Assembly: GCF_028623165.1 (NCBI RefSeq)
Contig: NZ_CP117768.1
Coordinates: 3,968,001-4,032,000, forward strand
Direction of reading: 5' to 3'
Source: Nostoc sp. UHCC 0926
GTDB taxonomy: Bacteria; Cyanobacteriota; Cyanobacteriia; Cyanobacteriales; Nostocaceae
Length of the DNA stretch: 64,000 bases
In this document: positions 9,085 to 18,432 of the stretch, piece by piece
Layout: every line of letters starts with the position of its first letter
Numbering within the stretch: the stretch's first letter is position 1
Position numbers and translations under genes: made by a program
The notes under the pieces: generated by a model
The model's input: the letters and a program-made list of their open reading frames with translations, nothing else
What the model was told of the DNA's origin: nothing
Databases searched by the model: none

Positions 9085-9321
9085 TTAGTCGTTGTCCCAC
9101 TGTTCACGACCAATTAGGTCGCCAATGCGATCGCGTAACAAAAAGTCACATTTCTCTAATTCACATTCAACGCAAACCCACTCTCTCGCTGGAATGTATT
9201 GACAGAGGGTATATATTGGCTGTTGTCTGCTAACCATTCCCTTTTGCACCAGTCGGCGTGCTTCGTCTTGAATCACATCTAGAGAGTAGTAATTGATAAA
9301 AGGCACCGTATTCACACTCAT
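9085..9321 (-). CDS. DUF4327 family protein
   Basis: This is a 78-residue protein matching a small cyanobacteria-specific family, as I recognise it. It carries the family core YSLDVIQDEARRLVQKGMVS, then RQQPIYTLCQYIPAREWVCV and the acidic tail FLLRDRIGDLIGREQWDND. Two cysteines sit in CVECELEKC. There is no membrane segment and no known biochemical role. It is monocistronic, with long gene-free stretches on both sides. Confidence 0.78.
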   Translation of the reverse strand: MSVNTVPFINYYSLDVIQDEARRLVQKGMVSRQQPIYTLCQYIPAREWVCVECELEKCDFLLRDRIGDLIGREQWDND

Positions 9322-10286
9322 GGTTTTTACTCACAAATTAACACTTACGATAGTGTTCCCGTTAATAATTAGGAACAAACATTACAGAAATTAGACTTGT
9401 GGCTAGGATTTTGTAGTTTGCTATACGGAACTGTTTTTATTTTGACGCTACATATCCAGAAAATATTTCAAGAAATGTTAAGAAAGTCAACAAGTCCTGA
9501 CATTTGGTGAAAATCCGCTTTACAAAAAAAATTCCAAGTAGTTAACTTAACCTGCTAGGGTGGCTGGATGATTTTTATTCAACAAGTCTAAAAGTCTTGC
9601 CATCACTGAATTTAGGAAAGATTTGGCAGGTAGGAAGAATTCATATCGCCACGCCGAATAGCTCGCCGCAGGCATCGCTTACATATCAAATAATCACCTT
9701 AAAGCCGGATCTAGAACTGCTGGTATTTATCTAAGGGTAAACAACACAAGAATATTTGTCAGATACTAGGGTATAAACTGTTGCAAAACATAACGGTTAA
9801 AGTACACTACGAAGGCTTTTATTCCAGCATTTGTTAACAATTTCTTAAGTAAAACCGTAATATCTTGGTTATTTTCAGCACTAATATCACACAGTTTTCT
9901 TTTGATAAACATCTGTAAAAGGGTGGAGCAATACTAATTCGTAATTAGGACAGACTTAACAATTCAAAATTCAAAATTGTTCGTCCAGCCTCTGGTAGAA
10001 AAAAGAGTTTCAGACTCTTATTTAAACCCTGACTGAAACTGAACGCAGTCAGAGCGTAACCGTTGAGGACGAGCTACGTGTAGACGTTGGCGTTAGCCTC
10101 TCTCAAAAGGAGAAGGGGTCTTAAACCCTTTGATTTATGAGAAACAGAAAGCGTATACATGCAACTACCGATCGCTGAAGTAGATTATGGTTACATTAAA
10201 ACAGACGCGATCTAGTCACGTCTGTAAACTGTTTGGCGGATTTGCTGAGATTAATTGTTCTGAAGTTACATTGTTATTTAAGTTAC
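9322..10286. other. Gene-free 965-bp region with repeat remnants
   Basis: No supported gene. A diverged small dispersed repeat lies at 9647-9679 (minus orientation, CGCCGAATAGCTCGCCGCAG), and another repeat-like stretch at about 10040-10115 (GAGCTACGTGTAGACGTTGG). The remainder is AT-rich sequence with no clear structure. Confidence 0.55.
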
Positions 10287-10706
10287 TTATTCACTAGATG
10301 ATTCATCATCTTGATCTGTGCTGTCTTCTACTGATACGAGATTTTCTGGCGGACGCTCATGGTTAAGTTGGTTTAGTAGTGCCAGTACTTTATTACCGCG
10401 TTCTATGGAGCGATCTTCGAGAAAGATGACCTCTGGTGTCCGACGTAGGCGTACCCGCGCCCCAAGTTCGCTGCGGACGTAACCCGTGGCCGACTTTAAG
10501 CCTGCCATTGTTTCTACCTTAGCTTCATCTGTACCATAGATACTGACGTAGATTTTGGCGTGTTGGAGATCGCCGGAAACATCAACATCAGTAACACTTA
10601 CCATTCCTGTACCCACACGGTCATCCTTAATGCCGTTGAGCAGCATTTGGCTAACTTCCCGTTTGATCAGTTCAGCAACGCGGGAAACCCGGCGATTTGT
10701 AGCCAT
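10287..10706 (-). CDS. rbfA: 30S ribosome-binding factor RbfA
   Basis: RbfA binds the immature small ribosomal subunit and helps 16S rRNA 5'-end processing and cold adaptation. The 139-residue protein starts [18 protein letters not shown] and shows the KH-like core with [19 protein letters not shown], then [19 protein letters not shown] and the family's [10 protein letters not shown]. The tail ([12 protein letters not shown]) is acidic and low complexity. The length is typical. The Ycf33-like gene lies upstream on the same strand, 120 bp away. Confidence 0.95.
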   Translation of the reverse strand: MATNRRVSRVAELIKREVSQMLLNGIKDDRVGTGMVSVTDVDVSGDLQHAKIYVSIYGTDEAKVETMAGLKSATGYVRSELGARVRLRRTPEVIFLEDRSIERGNKVLALLNQLNHERPPENLVSVEDSTDQDDESSSE

Positions 10707-10829
10707 AAAAATTTCGCCTCCTCACAGAGGTTGTACAACAAAAATAGATGTAAGTTAGGTAGACAGTACTTAGCGTGAGCAACGCCAAGAGCAACCGTCT
10801 GTGGGGCACAACCCCGATATAGCGCTAGT

Positions 10830-11036
10830 CTAGATTGTACTCAAGCCCAGCATTGCCCGTAGGGTGAAAGTAAGGAAGACTAGGCTGCCCACAAATAAAC
10901 CCAAGATAGCGATCAAGGTGACTGGGCGCTTCAACAGTGGCACTAATGGCGCAAAGGTGTTCAGAAACAGGCCTAAGACGATAGTAATTAAGTACCGGGG
11001 GTAGCGAAAGACGTTATCCCAAAATCCGTCAAACAT
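10830..11036 (-). CDS. DUF751 / Ycf33 family membrane protein
   Basis: This small protein of 68 residues has two hydrophobic helices (YLITIVLGLFLNTFAPLVPL and TLIAILGLFVGSLVFLTFTL) joined by a basic KRP turn. It fits the Ycf33 family, restricted to phototrophs and encoded in some plastid genomes; its exact role in photosynthetic membranes is unknown. The N-terminal MFDGFWDNVFRYPRYL is typical. It lies upstream of rbfA on the same strand. Confidence 0.85.
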   Translation of the reverse strand: MFDGFWDNVFRYPRYLITIVLGLFLNTFAPLVPLLKRPVTLIAILGLFVGSLVFLTFTLRAMLGLSTI

Positions 11037-11201
11037 CTGAATGTAAACTGCCTTGTTATATACTTACGTTTCTTTTGATATGCTTTATCTACTCAATTGT
11101 AATCTATGCGGCTAGAAAATTAGCCAGTTAATCTAAAATATGGCTCGTCGGTTATATTGGCTTTATTTAGTCACGATTATTTTCAGTTAAATCGTAGGTA
11201 A

Positions 11202-12059
11202 ATGGTAATTCAAATCCCCAAAGAAACTAGCCCACGTCCATTTTTGAAGTGGGCAGGGGGTAAAAGTAGGTTGATACAGCAATATATTCCTTATTTTCCC
11301 AAGAGTTATAAAAATTACTATGAGCCATTCTTAGGTGGGGGTGCTGTTTTTTTCTATCTCCAACCAAGTACAGCAATTTTAACTGATATTAATGCCGAAT
11401 TAATTAACACTTATTGTTGTGTAAAAGATGATGTTGAAGAATTAATTTCTATATTGAAAGAGCATAAAATTCGACATAATAAAGATTATTACTATAGCGT
11501 CCGAAACAACTCTGGTGGTACTGATATAGAAAAAGCTGCTCGGATAATTTATCTTAATAAGACTTGTTTTAATGGTCTTTATCGAGTCAACTCACAGGGC
11601 AAATTCAATGTACCTTTAGGCAGATATGAAAATCCCAATATTTGTCATGAAAATTTATTGCGGCTAGCCTCAATAGCACTTTCTCATGCAGAAATCCGAC
11701 AAGCAGATTTTACAGAAGTCCTAAATCATGCGACTAGCAGTGATGACTTTGTATTTTTTGACCCACCTTATCATCCTATCAGTGACACTAGCTATTTTAC
11801 TGCTTATAATCAAAATTGTTTTAGTAAAAAAGACCAAGAACTTTTAAGAGATACTTGTGCAGAGTTGGCAAGTCGTGGTGTCAAAGTTATGATATGTAAT
11901 TCTGATAGTGAATTTATTAGTAAAATTTATACTGATATCAATTTTGAAACCTACAGAATCAAAGCAGCCCGATCAATTAACTCAAATATAAAAAATAGAG
12001 GCATGATTTACGAACTATTAATTACATCTTTTAAAGATTTTTATTTGCCCAAGCAATGA
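11202..12059 (+). CDS. Dam-type DNA adenine-N6 methyltransferase
   Basis: This 285-residue class alpha DNA methylase transfers a methyl group from S-adenosylmethionine to adenine in DNA. Motif X/I reads PFLKWAGGKSRLIQQYIP (about residues 13-30), followed by YYEPFLGGGAVFFYL, the acidic TDINAELINTY, and the catalytic motif IV DPPY in FVFFDPPYHP. Relatives commonly recognise GATC, which is the centre of the HIP1 octamer abundant here, but specificity cannot be read from sequence. Its 3' end overlaps, tail to tail, the last 29 bp of a nuclease-like gene on the other strand, so the two probably form a restriction-modification pair. Confidence 0.9.
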   Translation: MVIQIPKETSPRPFLKWAGGKSRLIQQYIPYFPKSYKNYYEPFLGGGAVFFYLQPSTAILTDINAELINTYCCVKDDVEELISILKEHKIRHNKDYYYSVRNNSGGTDIEKAARIIYLNKTCFNGLYRVNSQGKFNVPLGRYENPNICHENLLRLASIALSHAEIRQADFTEVLNHATSSDDFVFFDPPYHPISDTSYFTAYNQNCFSKKDQELLRDTCAELASRGVKVMICNSDSEFISKIYTDINFETYRIKAARSINSNIKNRGMIYELLITSFKDFYLPKQ

Positions 12060-12525
12060 ATCTGTCTAAGCTATAAACTGCTAATAAATTATGATTATCA
12101 TTAGCTCGTGCTTTTAGCCATTTGCTTGCGCCTTCTCGCATACCTTCACCGCCTAAAATCACGATAGTTGGTGCAGGGTAATAATTCTGAATATTCATGT
12201 TCAAGTAAGGAAATTTTTCATCAACCGAACCGGGGCTTTCTTGCCATTTGCACTCGAAAATTAAACCAGATGGCATTGCAGGTGAGCCAACAACATAAAA
12301 ATCAACCTTCAGAACGGTATGATAAATTCCAGTTCCAATATCAACTTCTTTTCCATAACGTTTTGGTAATAAAGCAGCATTCAATATAAGTTCTTTTGGG
12401 ACATAGTTCCCTACTTGGAAATAATTATGCCCATTTAAGATTGCTTCTACATTTCCTTCTAAAATATTCCCAGACTTATTTGCCCGTCCGCCTTGAGTCA
12501 GAGCCATCATCAATCCCTCTGCCAA
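12031..12525 (-). CDS. PD-(D/E)XK nuclease-like protein, probable restriction partner of the Dam-type methylase
   Basis: This 164-residue protein shows a credible PD-(D/E)XK core: VDFYVVGS supplies the acidic strand, and LIFECKWQES supplies the E-x-K pair. An earlier conserved-looking part reads GRANKSGNILEGNVEAIL. It also carries YYPAPTIVILGGEGMREGA. No database match could be made, so restriction activity is inferred from this core and from its convergent, overlapping arrangement with the adenine methylase. Small type II enzymes of this size exist. Confidence 0.65.
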   Translation of the reverse strand: MAEGLMMALTQGGRANKSGNILEGNVEAILNGHNYFQVGNYVPKELILNAALLPKRYGKEVDIGTGIYHTVLKVDFYVVGSPAMPSGLIFECKWQESPGSVDEKFPYLNMNIQNYYPAPTIVILGGEGMREGASKWLKARANDNHNLLAVYSLDRFIAWANKNL

Positions 12526-12822
12526 AAGTCCTGCTTATTATAGGATTTCACAGAAGTAGTAACAAATAATCAGTTGCTTAATATGAATTTTTGATTTTGA
12601 CTAAACAAGGTTGGATTAATAGGCAAAAAATCCGAAAAATTTGGTATTTTTGTACTAAATGAATACAAATGTATTAATAATTGGGATCGAGAACGAGTTA
12701 CTAATTCAGGGAACTATGAAAGAAATGGAATTTTCCTTTTCTCTTCGCCCCTTAACCTTTTTCCTAACCTCTCTAATAACTAGAATTGAGCTTGGATAAA
12801 TTTTAGTGATTTCACCTTAGCT

Positions 12823-14043
12823 TTAGCCTGTCTGGGCTTCAGTATGACCGTTGCGGATAGCCCATGCTAGTTCTAAGAGTAGAGTCCAGCGCTTTTGTAG
12901 CTGTTTGGGGGTGCATTTGATGGCTTTGGCGATCGCTTGGTCGTTTTGTCGGGCAGTTTTTAACTCTAATATTTGCTGTTGCTGTTCTGTGAGTTGATTT
13001 ACAAAGATTTCCCACTGCTGGGAAGATAAACCCAACTTTTGTTCTAAACCTGCACCTAACCATTGATGTACCAATTGCCAATGGTGTTGCTTGGCAAACT
13101 TTTCCACATGGTATTTAAACCGCTGTTGGAGATAATCACGCTGACGACTGGTTAAACCGAGAATTTGGTCAATTTCTGGGGCTGAGAGGTCTTGGAGTTT
13201 CAGGCTGAGGTAGTTCATACAGTCAGATTGACCTTGAGACTCCAGGTATTTCATCAATTCAGTGATGACGCGATCGCGTTCTGACTCTTCTGATGGATCA
13301 AAATTAGTTTGAGCAATCATCTGCGATCGCAACTGTTGCACTGCCGAGTTACGCTGGTAAGATTCTGCTTCTTCACCCTTGGCAGACTCTACCGCCATTT
13401 CAATATCCACGGTAGTTTCTTGCGGCTGACGACGAGCAAAACCTTGGGCCCGCAAGATAATCAATTGCTGATTTGCACCACCAGGTAAATTGATCCGGCG
13501 TTTGGCATACTGTTCTGTAAATGCCATATATTCAGCTAATTGCAGCTGAGTACGCGGCGTATGATCATTAGGTAGTTCGTTTTCTCTGCGGAAAGCTTTG
13601 ATAGCTTCGATATAAAATGCTTGTAAAAAATCTTCAATTAGGCTGTAACGAGCCTCAAAGCCCAACTCAGAGCCGGATATAGTTACATGGCGGTAAACCA
13701 TAGCACCCAAATTGCTATGTAATTCCACCCGCCCTTGTTTGGAACCTAGTTGGTAGTAACGTAAGCACTTTTGCATCCGATGCCTTCCCAACGTAATCTG
13801 CCAGGATTTGATTTGCCCAGATGTTTGGATACGGGAGCTTTTGTCGCAAATGCGTTCTACTTCTATAGCTATGCGGTTTGCTAAAGCTTCTACGCATCTG
13901 GGTGCTGCTTTCACTTGTGCTTGCATTTCCTGACACAGCAATTCAATCAAGTTACTGCTGCTGCTGTCTGAAAATTCTTCGGTCGAAAGGTGATTATCAA
14001 AAATAGGTGTAGAGTTTGGTAGATTAACGACGTTAGCTTTCAT
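12823..14043 (-). CDS. HetZ family protein
   Basis: The protein has about 406 residues, starting at the internal ATG (MKANVVNLPNSTPIF); GGAAAAG lies 5-6 nt upstream, which favours it over the ATG at 14094. HetZ is a DNA-binding regulator needed early in heterocyst differentiation, and HetZ-related paralogues exist in filamentous cyanobacteria. The predicted DNA-contact parts are APEIDQILGLTSRQRDYLQQ and DQAIAKAIKCTPKQLQKRW near the C-terminus. The true hetZ is usually followed by patU genes. None follow here, so this may be a HetZ-related paralogue rather than HetZ itself. Confidence 0.7.
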   Translation of the reverse strand: MKANVVNLPNSTPIFDNHLSTEEFSDSSSSNLIELLCQEMQAQVKAAPRCVEALANRIAIEVERICDKSSRIQTSGQIKSWQITLGRHRMQKCLRYYQLGSKQGRVELHSNLGAMVYRHVTISGSELGFEARYSLIEDFLQAFYIEAIKAFRRENELPNDHTPRTQLQLAEYMAFTEQYAKRRINLPGGANQQLIILRAQGFARRQPQETTVDIEMAVESAKGEEAESYQRNSAVQQLRSQMIAQTNFDPSEESERDRVITELMKYLESQGQSDCMNYLSLKLQDLSAPEIDQILGLTSRQRDYLQQRFKYHVEKFAKQHHWQLVHQWLGAGLEQKLGLSSQQWEIFVNQLTEQQQQILELKTARQNDQAIAKAIKCTPKQLQKRWTLLLELAWAIRNGHTEAQTG

Positions 14044-14439
14044 GACTTTTCCAGGGAGTAGTATTGCACCGTAATTACAACGCAGACACAGCAATCAAGG
14101 CCAGCCTTGGCTGGAGAATCTTTGGGCATTCATCCATTAAGACTTGCCGCATGTAATGCTCACATCTAAAGCTCATATATAAAACTGTAGGAAATACGAG
14201 AGAGTTACGGTTATGACAATGTGTCGGTTTTTTCACAAGCCGCCACATTCACGCGGGGACATGAGTACCAGTCATTTTCTCAAAGTTGTTAAATCCCTTG
14301 CTGTACCGACTGTTACCACCATCCTGTTATTGCATTTGTGCCCATCGGAGACATCGCCTTTAAATATGACAATTTCAAAACTGGAGTCGCTTTTATCACA
14401 ATTTCCGAAACGGAGAGGTGTGCCTGTGAAGTTTAATTC
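14044..14439. other. Divided intergenic region upstream of the HetZ-family gene
   Basis: This should hold the promoter of the leftward HetZ-family gene and the 3' side of the Sua5/YciO gene. A plus-strand frame opening at 14213 exists, but its second half is antisense to the Sua5/YciO gene and it shows no recognisable family. Confidence 0.4.
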
Positions 14440-15099
14440 TTATACCCATGCTGCTGCTGCTTCCCAACCTAAACCCCTCCGTATAATTACTGCTTCCTCT
14501 GCCGTCATATCCAAGATAGTAGACACTTCATATGTAGGTTCCTCGCCAGTATCTACAATTATGTCTACCAAGTTGTCTAAACGGTCAAATAGCTCTACCC
14601 GCGACTGAACAGTTTCTGGATCTATCCGAATCATGCCATTATCTGCTTCATCTGCTGGCAGATGTGCTGAAGTTGAAATAATCGGATTGCCCAACGCTGC
14701 CAGCAACTCCAAACACACGGTATGGTTTGGTACTCTAATTCCAGTAGTTTTCCGCTTGGGGCTTTGCACCAATCGCGGTACTAATTTAGTTGCTGGGAGC
14801 AAAAACGTGTATGGCCCTGGAATCAGGCGTTTCATAATCCGATAGGCTGTGTCACTTACGAAGGCATAAGTTGCCACATTTGAAAGCGAGGGAGATAAAA
14901 ATGTCAGTGGTTTATCATTTGCTAGCTGTTTAATTTGCCGCACTCGTTCTACCGCCGACTTGGCATTCAAATCACAACCGATCGCATAGACTGTATCAGT
15001 AGGGTAAAGCATGACTGCGCCACTAGAAAGCGCCGACTTTATTTCCTCTATTCGGCGAATTTGAGGATTATCCGGATGAACTGGGAAAATTTTGGCCAT
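14440..15099 (-). CDS. L-threonylcarbamoyladenylate synthase family protein (Sua5/YciO/YrdC)
   Basis: The protein has 219 residues with the YrdC fold. Conserved blocks are VMLYPTDTVYAIGCDLNAKS, RVRQIKQLANDKPLTFLSPS, the central KRLIPGPYTFLLPATK and the substrate-binding KRKTTGIRVPNH, then NPIISTSAHLP. Family members make threonylcarbamoyl-AMP from threonine, bicarbonate and ATP for the universal t6A37 tRNA modification. The wording here (KPLTFL, GPYTFLLPATK) is closer to the YciO branch, whose physiological role is less certain, so I leave the symbol blank. Confidence 0.85.
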   Translation of the reverse strand: MAKIFPVHPDNPQIRRIEEIKSALSSGAVMLYPTDTVYAIGCDLNAKSAVERVRQIKQLANDKPLTFLSPSLSNVATYAFVSDTAYRIMKRLIPGPYTFLLPATKLVPRLVQSPKRKTTGIRVPNHTVCLELLAALGNPIISTSAHLPADEADNGMIRIDPETVQSRVELFDRLDNLVDIIVDTGEEPTYEVSTILDMTAEEAVIIRRGLGWEAAAAWV

Positions 15100-15157
15100 A
15101 GGGAGATTGGGAATTGGGGATAGGGGAGAATAACTAATGACTAATGACTAATTTATT

Positions 15158-16432
15158 ATGAATAAAATTGCTTATCTTCAATGTCCGACAGGGATTTCTG
15201 GTGATATGTGCCTGGGTGCTTTGGTAAGTTTGGGTGTTCCTGTGGAGTATTTAATTGAAAAACTCAATGAGTTGGGTATTGAACAGGAATATCAGTTAAG
15301 AGCGGAATTTGTCCAACGGAATGGTCAGCAGGCGACTAAAGTCCATGTGGATTTAGTAGACGATCATCACCACGACCACGAACACAGTCACCATCACACA
15401 CGCCACTTGCCAGAAATAGAGGAGATGATTATCAAAGCGGGGTTGCCACCACGGGCAGAAGCTTGGAGTTTGGCGGTATTCCAACAGCTAGCAGTAGCAG
15501 AAGGGGGGGTGCATGGCATTTCGCCTGAAAAAGTTCATTTCCATGAGGTGGGTGCTGTAGATGCGCTCGTAGATATTGTGGGTACTTGCCTGGGGTTAGA
15601 TTGGTTGGGGATTGAGAGCAATAAGGAAGGATGGCCTCTGCTTTATTGCTCGGCGTTCCCGACTGGTGGTGGTACTGTTCGGGCTGCACATGGTCAGATG
15701 GCAGTACCAGTACCAGCGGTATTAAAGCTGTGGGAAATGCGGAGTTGTCCAGTTTATAGTAATGGGATTGACAGAGAACTGGTGACACCTACAGGGGCCG
15801 CGATCGCCACTACTTTGGCAAGAGATTTTGGTTCACCACCTGCGATCGCTATCAAGCAGGTAGGACTGGGAGCAGGAACCATAAATTTACCCATTCCCAA
15901 TATTCTACGCCTCTGGCTGGGTGAAAGCACAAGTTTACAGTCTAATTTCAGCGAATCTGAAGATACTAGCTCAAATTTAGAAACCATCTCGGTACTAGAA
16001 ACCCAAATTGATGATTTAAGTCCGCAAGCGATCAGCTATGTGTTTGAGGCGTTGTTTGCGGCTGGTGCGGTGGATATTTTTACCCAAGCGATCGGCATGA
16101 AAAAGTCCCGTCCGGGGATTTTGCTGACTGTGATTTGTCATCCAGAAAATTTACTCAGTTGTGAAGCGGTTTTATTTCGCGAAACCACTACTTTGGGCAT
16201 TCGGCGAACAACTCAGCAACGCGCCATTTTACAACGGGAAATTCAACAAGTGGAAATTGAATATGGCAAAGTGGATGTCAAAGTAGCATGGAAGGGAGAA
16301 TTAGCAGAAAAAGTTATTGTTAATGTGCAGCCAGAATATGAAGATTGTGCAGAGTTAGCTCGAAAACATAATATTCCCTGGCGCGAAATTCAACGGCTGG
16401 CGCTACAGCGTTGGTATTTAGTTAATGCCTGA
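15158..16432 (+). CDS. larC: Pyridinium-3,5-bisthiocarboxylic acid mononucleotide nickel insertase LarC
   Basis: LarC inserts nickel into the pincer cofactor used by lactate racemase and related enzymes. The 424-residue protein begins with the family signature CPTGISGDMCLGALVSLGVP. It holds a histidine-rich metal-binding loop (DDHHHDHEHSHHHTRH, about residues 68-83), then HGISPEKVHFHEVGAVDALV and the C-terminal ETQIDDLSPQ block. It is in a single frame with no internal shift, unlike the split larC1/larC2 of some lactobacilli. No larA, larB or larE lies nearby, so the client enzyme is unknown from this window. Confidence 0.92.
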   Translation: MNKIAYLQCPTGISGDMCLGALVSLGVPVEYLIEKLNELGIEQEYQLRAEFVQRNGQQATKVHVDLVDDHHHDHEHSHHHTRHLPEIEEMIIKAGLPPRAEAWSLAVFQQLAVAEGGVHGISPEKVHFHEVGAVDALVDIVGTCLGLDWLGIESNKEGWPLLYCSAFPTGGGTVRAAHGQMAVPVPAVLKLWEMRSCPVYSNGIDRELVTPTGAAIATTLARDFGSPPAIAIKQVGLGAGTINLPIPNILRLWLGESTSLQSNFSESEDTSSNLETISVLETQIDDLSPQAISYVFEALFAAGAVDIFTQAIGMKKSRPGILLTVICHPENLLSCEAVLFRETTTLGIRRTTQQRAILQREIQQVEIEYGKVDVKVAWKGELAEKVIVNVQPEYEDCAELARKHNIPWREIQRLALQRWYLVNA

Positions 16433-16451
16433 ATCTCCTCGTCTCCTCGTT

Positions 16452-16482
16452 CCTCGTTCCCAGTCTCCGACTGGGAACGAGG
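16452..16482. terminator. Bidirectional hairpin between larC and the NAD(P)HX enzyme gene
   Basis: CCTCGTTCCCAGTC (16452-16465) pairs perfectly with GACTGGGAACGAGG (16469-16482) around a 3-nt loop. It lies exactly between two convergent stop codons. There is no T-run, so it may be a repeat that also stops transcription. Confidence 0.6.
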
Positions 16483-16489
16483 GAATTGA

Positions 16490-18049
16490 CTAGCTTAGAG
16501 CTTTCACTAAGTACTGTGTCAATGTAAATGCATCTACACCCAATTCGGTACGCTCTTGGGCGGCTATTATACCCGCTTGTGAATGCCACCAAGCGGCAGT
16601 TGCCACAATATCTTCTACGGGAATCTGTTTAGTTGCTGCTTGCGCCAACAATCCACCCAGTAGCCCAGTTAACACGTCGCCGCTACCACCACGTGCTAAG
16701 GCGGGTGTGCTTTCAGGAACAATCCAAACGGCATCTTGAGGGTTTGCGATCGCAGTTCTCGCCCCTTTCAACAACACTACCGCCCCACTTTGTATTGCTG
16801 CTTCCCGTACTGCTTTCACCCTGTCATGTTTGGCATCGGCAACATCAGGAAACAATCGTTCAAATTCGCCAGTGTGGGGTGTGAGTACGGTTATGGCAAG
16901 ACGTTTTTTTAATGTGGCGATCGCTCCCATTTGGGCCAGGATATTTAAACCATCGGCATCAAGAAGCAAAGAGCGATCACTTTCTATGACCTCTTCCACA
17001 ATCGGAGTAGCATCTCGTGTTAAACCGGGGCCACAGGCGATCGCATTAAAGGAAGTTAGATCAGTTTTTTCTGGTAATTGCAATTGAGCGATCGCTCCGG
17101 TCTCCGTCTCTGGACAACCGACAATTAACGCTTCTGGCAAGTGTGACACCAAAAGAGATTTCAGCGATTCGGGTACGGCAATCGAAAGCATCCCCACACC
17201 ACTAGCCCTAGCACCCAAACCAGTTAAAATTGCTCCACCTGCATAGCGCCGCGAACCGCAAATCAACAGTAAATGTCCTTCTTTATATTTGTGGGTGACT
17301 GGTGGACGGGGTAGGGGTAAAGTAGCAAGTGCCGTTGCTGATGTAATACGTTTAATCCTGGGTGCATCTTTGAGAACAGCTTCTACATCAGCTACAGGAA
17401 TATCGAAATCGATTAACTCAGCTTTGCCGAGATATTCCAGCGCCTGATCTTGGAAGAAAGCTACTTTCCATAAACCCAAGCAAAAAGTGTGAGTGGCGCG
17501 AATCGCAGTTCCCAATACTTCGCCTGTGTCGGTGTGTAAACCTGAAGGTAAATCGATGCTATAAATCGGCACAGACAATTCATTTAGCTGATTAATTGCA
17601 GAGGCAATGGGATCAGTAAGGTTTTTTTCTAAACCATACCCAAACAAGCCATCAATCAACAAATCAGAATCTGGCAGTTGCTCAATTGTTTGATAAATTG
17701 GAATGCCCAAACTCTGAGCATACTGCAAGTGCTGCGAAGTTAATTCCTTAAGCTTAGAGAAAGGAGAATAAATCCAAATCTTATACCCGCGAAAGTGTAA
17801 TTCACGGGCTACTACTAAAGCATCCCCGCCATTATGACCGGGGCCGACAAGAATTCCGACACGAGAAGAAACATCTCCCTTTTTAAGGGGATTTAGGGCG
17901 ATATCTTGAATGCGACGGGCAATTAATCCCGCCACCTTTTCCATCAAAGCTACTACAGGCATTCCTGCTGCAAAGATCCGCTCTTCAATATCGCGCATCT
18001 GCCCAGCAGTCACTACCACTTGCGAAATTTTTTCTTGCTTGTTCTGCAT
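16490..18049 (-). CDS. nnr: Bifunctional NAD(P)H-hydrate epimerase / ADP-dependent NAD(P)H-hydrate dehydratase
   Basis: This enzyme repairs hydrated NADH and NADPH. The N-terminal half is the YjeF epimerase domain: VGILVGPGHNGGDALVVARE near residue 65 and the SIDLPSGLHTDTGEVLG loop. The C-terminal half is the ribokinase-like dehydratase: ICGSRRYAGGAILTGLGARA, then AIACGPGLTRD, LTPHTGEFERLFPD and the anion-hole GSGDVLTGLLGG. The 519-residue length is that of the usual fusion. It converges on larC with a strong hairpin in between. Confidence 0.95.
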   Translation of the reverse strand: MQNKQEKISQVVVTAGQMRDIEERIFAAGMPVVALMEKVAGLIARRIQDIALNPLKKGDVSSRVGILVGPGHNGGDALVVARELHFRGYKIWIYSPFSKLKELTSQHLQYAQSLGIPIYQTIEQLPDSDLLIDGLFGYGLEKNLTDPIASAINQLNELSVPIYSIDLPSGLHTDTGEVLGTAIRATHTFCLGLWKVAFFQDQALEYLGKAELIDFDIPVADVEAVLKDAPRIKRITSATALATLPLPRPPVTHKYKEGHLLLICGSRRYAGGAILTGLGARASGVGMLSIAVPESLKSLLVSHLPEALIVGCPETETGAIAQLQLPEKTDLTSFNAIACGPGLTRDATPIVEEVIESDRSLLLDADGLNILAQMGAIATLKKRLAITVLTPHTGEFERLFPDVADAKHDRVKAVREAAIQSGAVVLLKGARTAIANPQDAVWIVPESTPALARGGSGDVLTGLLGGLLAQAATKQIPVEDIVATAAWWHSQAGIIAAQERTELGVDAFTLTQYLVKALS

Positions 18050-18203
18050 CAGTCCTGAGTGCTGAGTTATGAGTTTCAGTGAACAAGAGGTTTACTACTT
18101 TACTCATCAGCTTACCTTGGATGTGCTTACCACCTACCAACTTTTCACCTTGCTGACTGACGTTAACTTTGAGTCAATCGCGGTAGTCGATCAATTTATT
18201 AGT

Positions 18204-18432
18204 ACAGTTTTGCGTAAAAGCCTAGCGTTCTTAATGCAGGGAGACGCATTCGCATTGCAGAGGAACACATTAATAATGCAGCCGACTACATTAACATTGC
18301 AGAGGGATACATTAACATTGTATCAAGATGCATTGGCATTGCAGAGAGACGCATTAACATTGGATTGAGATGCATTGGCATTGTAAGGTATTGCCAAATT
18401 TAATTCGCTACGAATTAATCAAATGCTCTACT
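18204..18432 (+). repeat. Tandem array of ~20-bp units with conserved flanks (copy 1)
   Basis: The left flank ACAGTTTTGCGTAAAA and the right flank ATTGCCAAATTTAATTCGCT / ACGAATTAATCAAATGCT enclose repeated units of the form CATTAACATTG(C/T)A followed by about eight variable bases. The same two flanks and the same unit occur at 43620-43869. The array is read here as an open frame rich in LQRDALTL-type repeats, which I regard as accidental. Confidence 0.85.

Noticed and set aside
14213..14608. Plus-strand open frame upstream of and overlapping the Sua5/YciO gene
   Set aside because: The second half is antisense to a well-supported gene, and the first half has no family signature or clear ribosome-binding site.
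18069..18368. Plus-strand frame with LQRDALTL-type repeats
   Set aside because: It is translation of the tandem repeat array; the second array at 43620 does not keep an equivalent frame.
18204..18432. Possible CRISPR array
   Set aside because: Units are about 20 bp with only a few variable bases and no true spacers of about 35 bp, and no cas genes are present.
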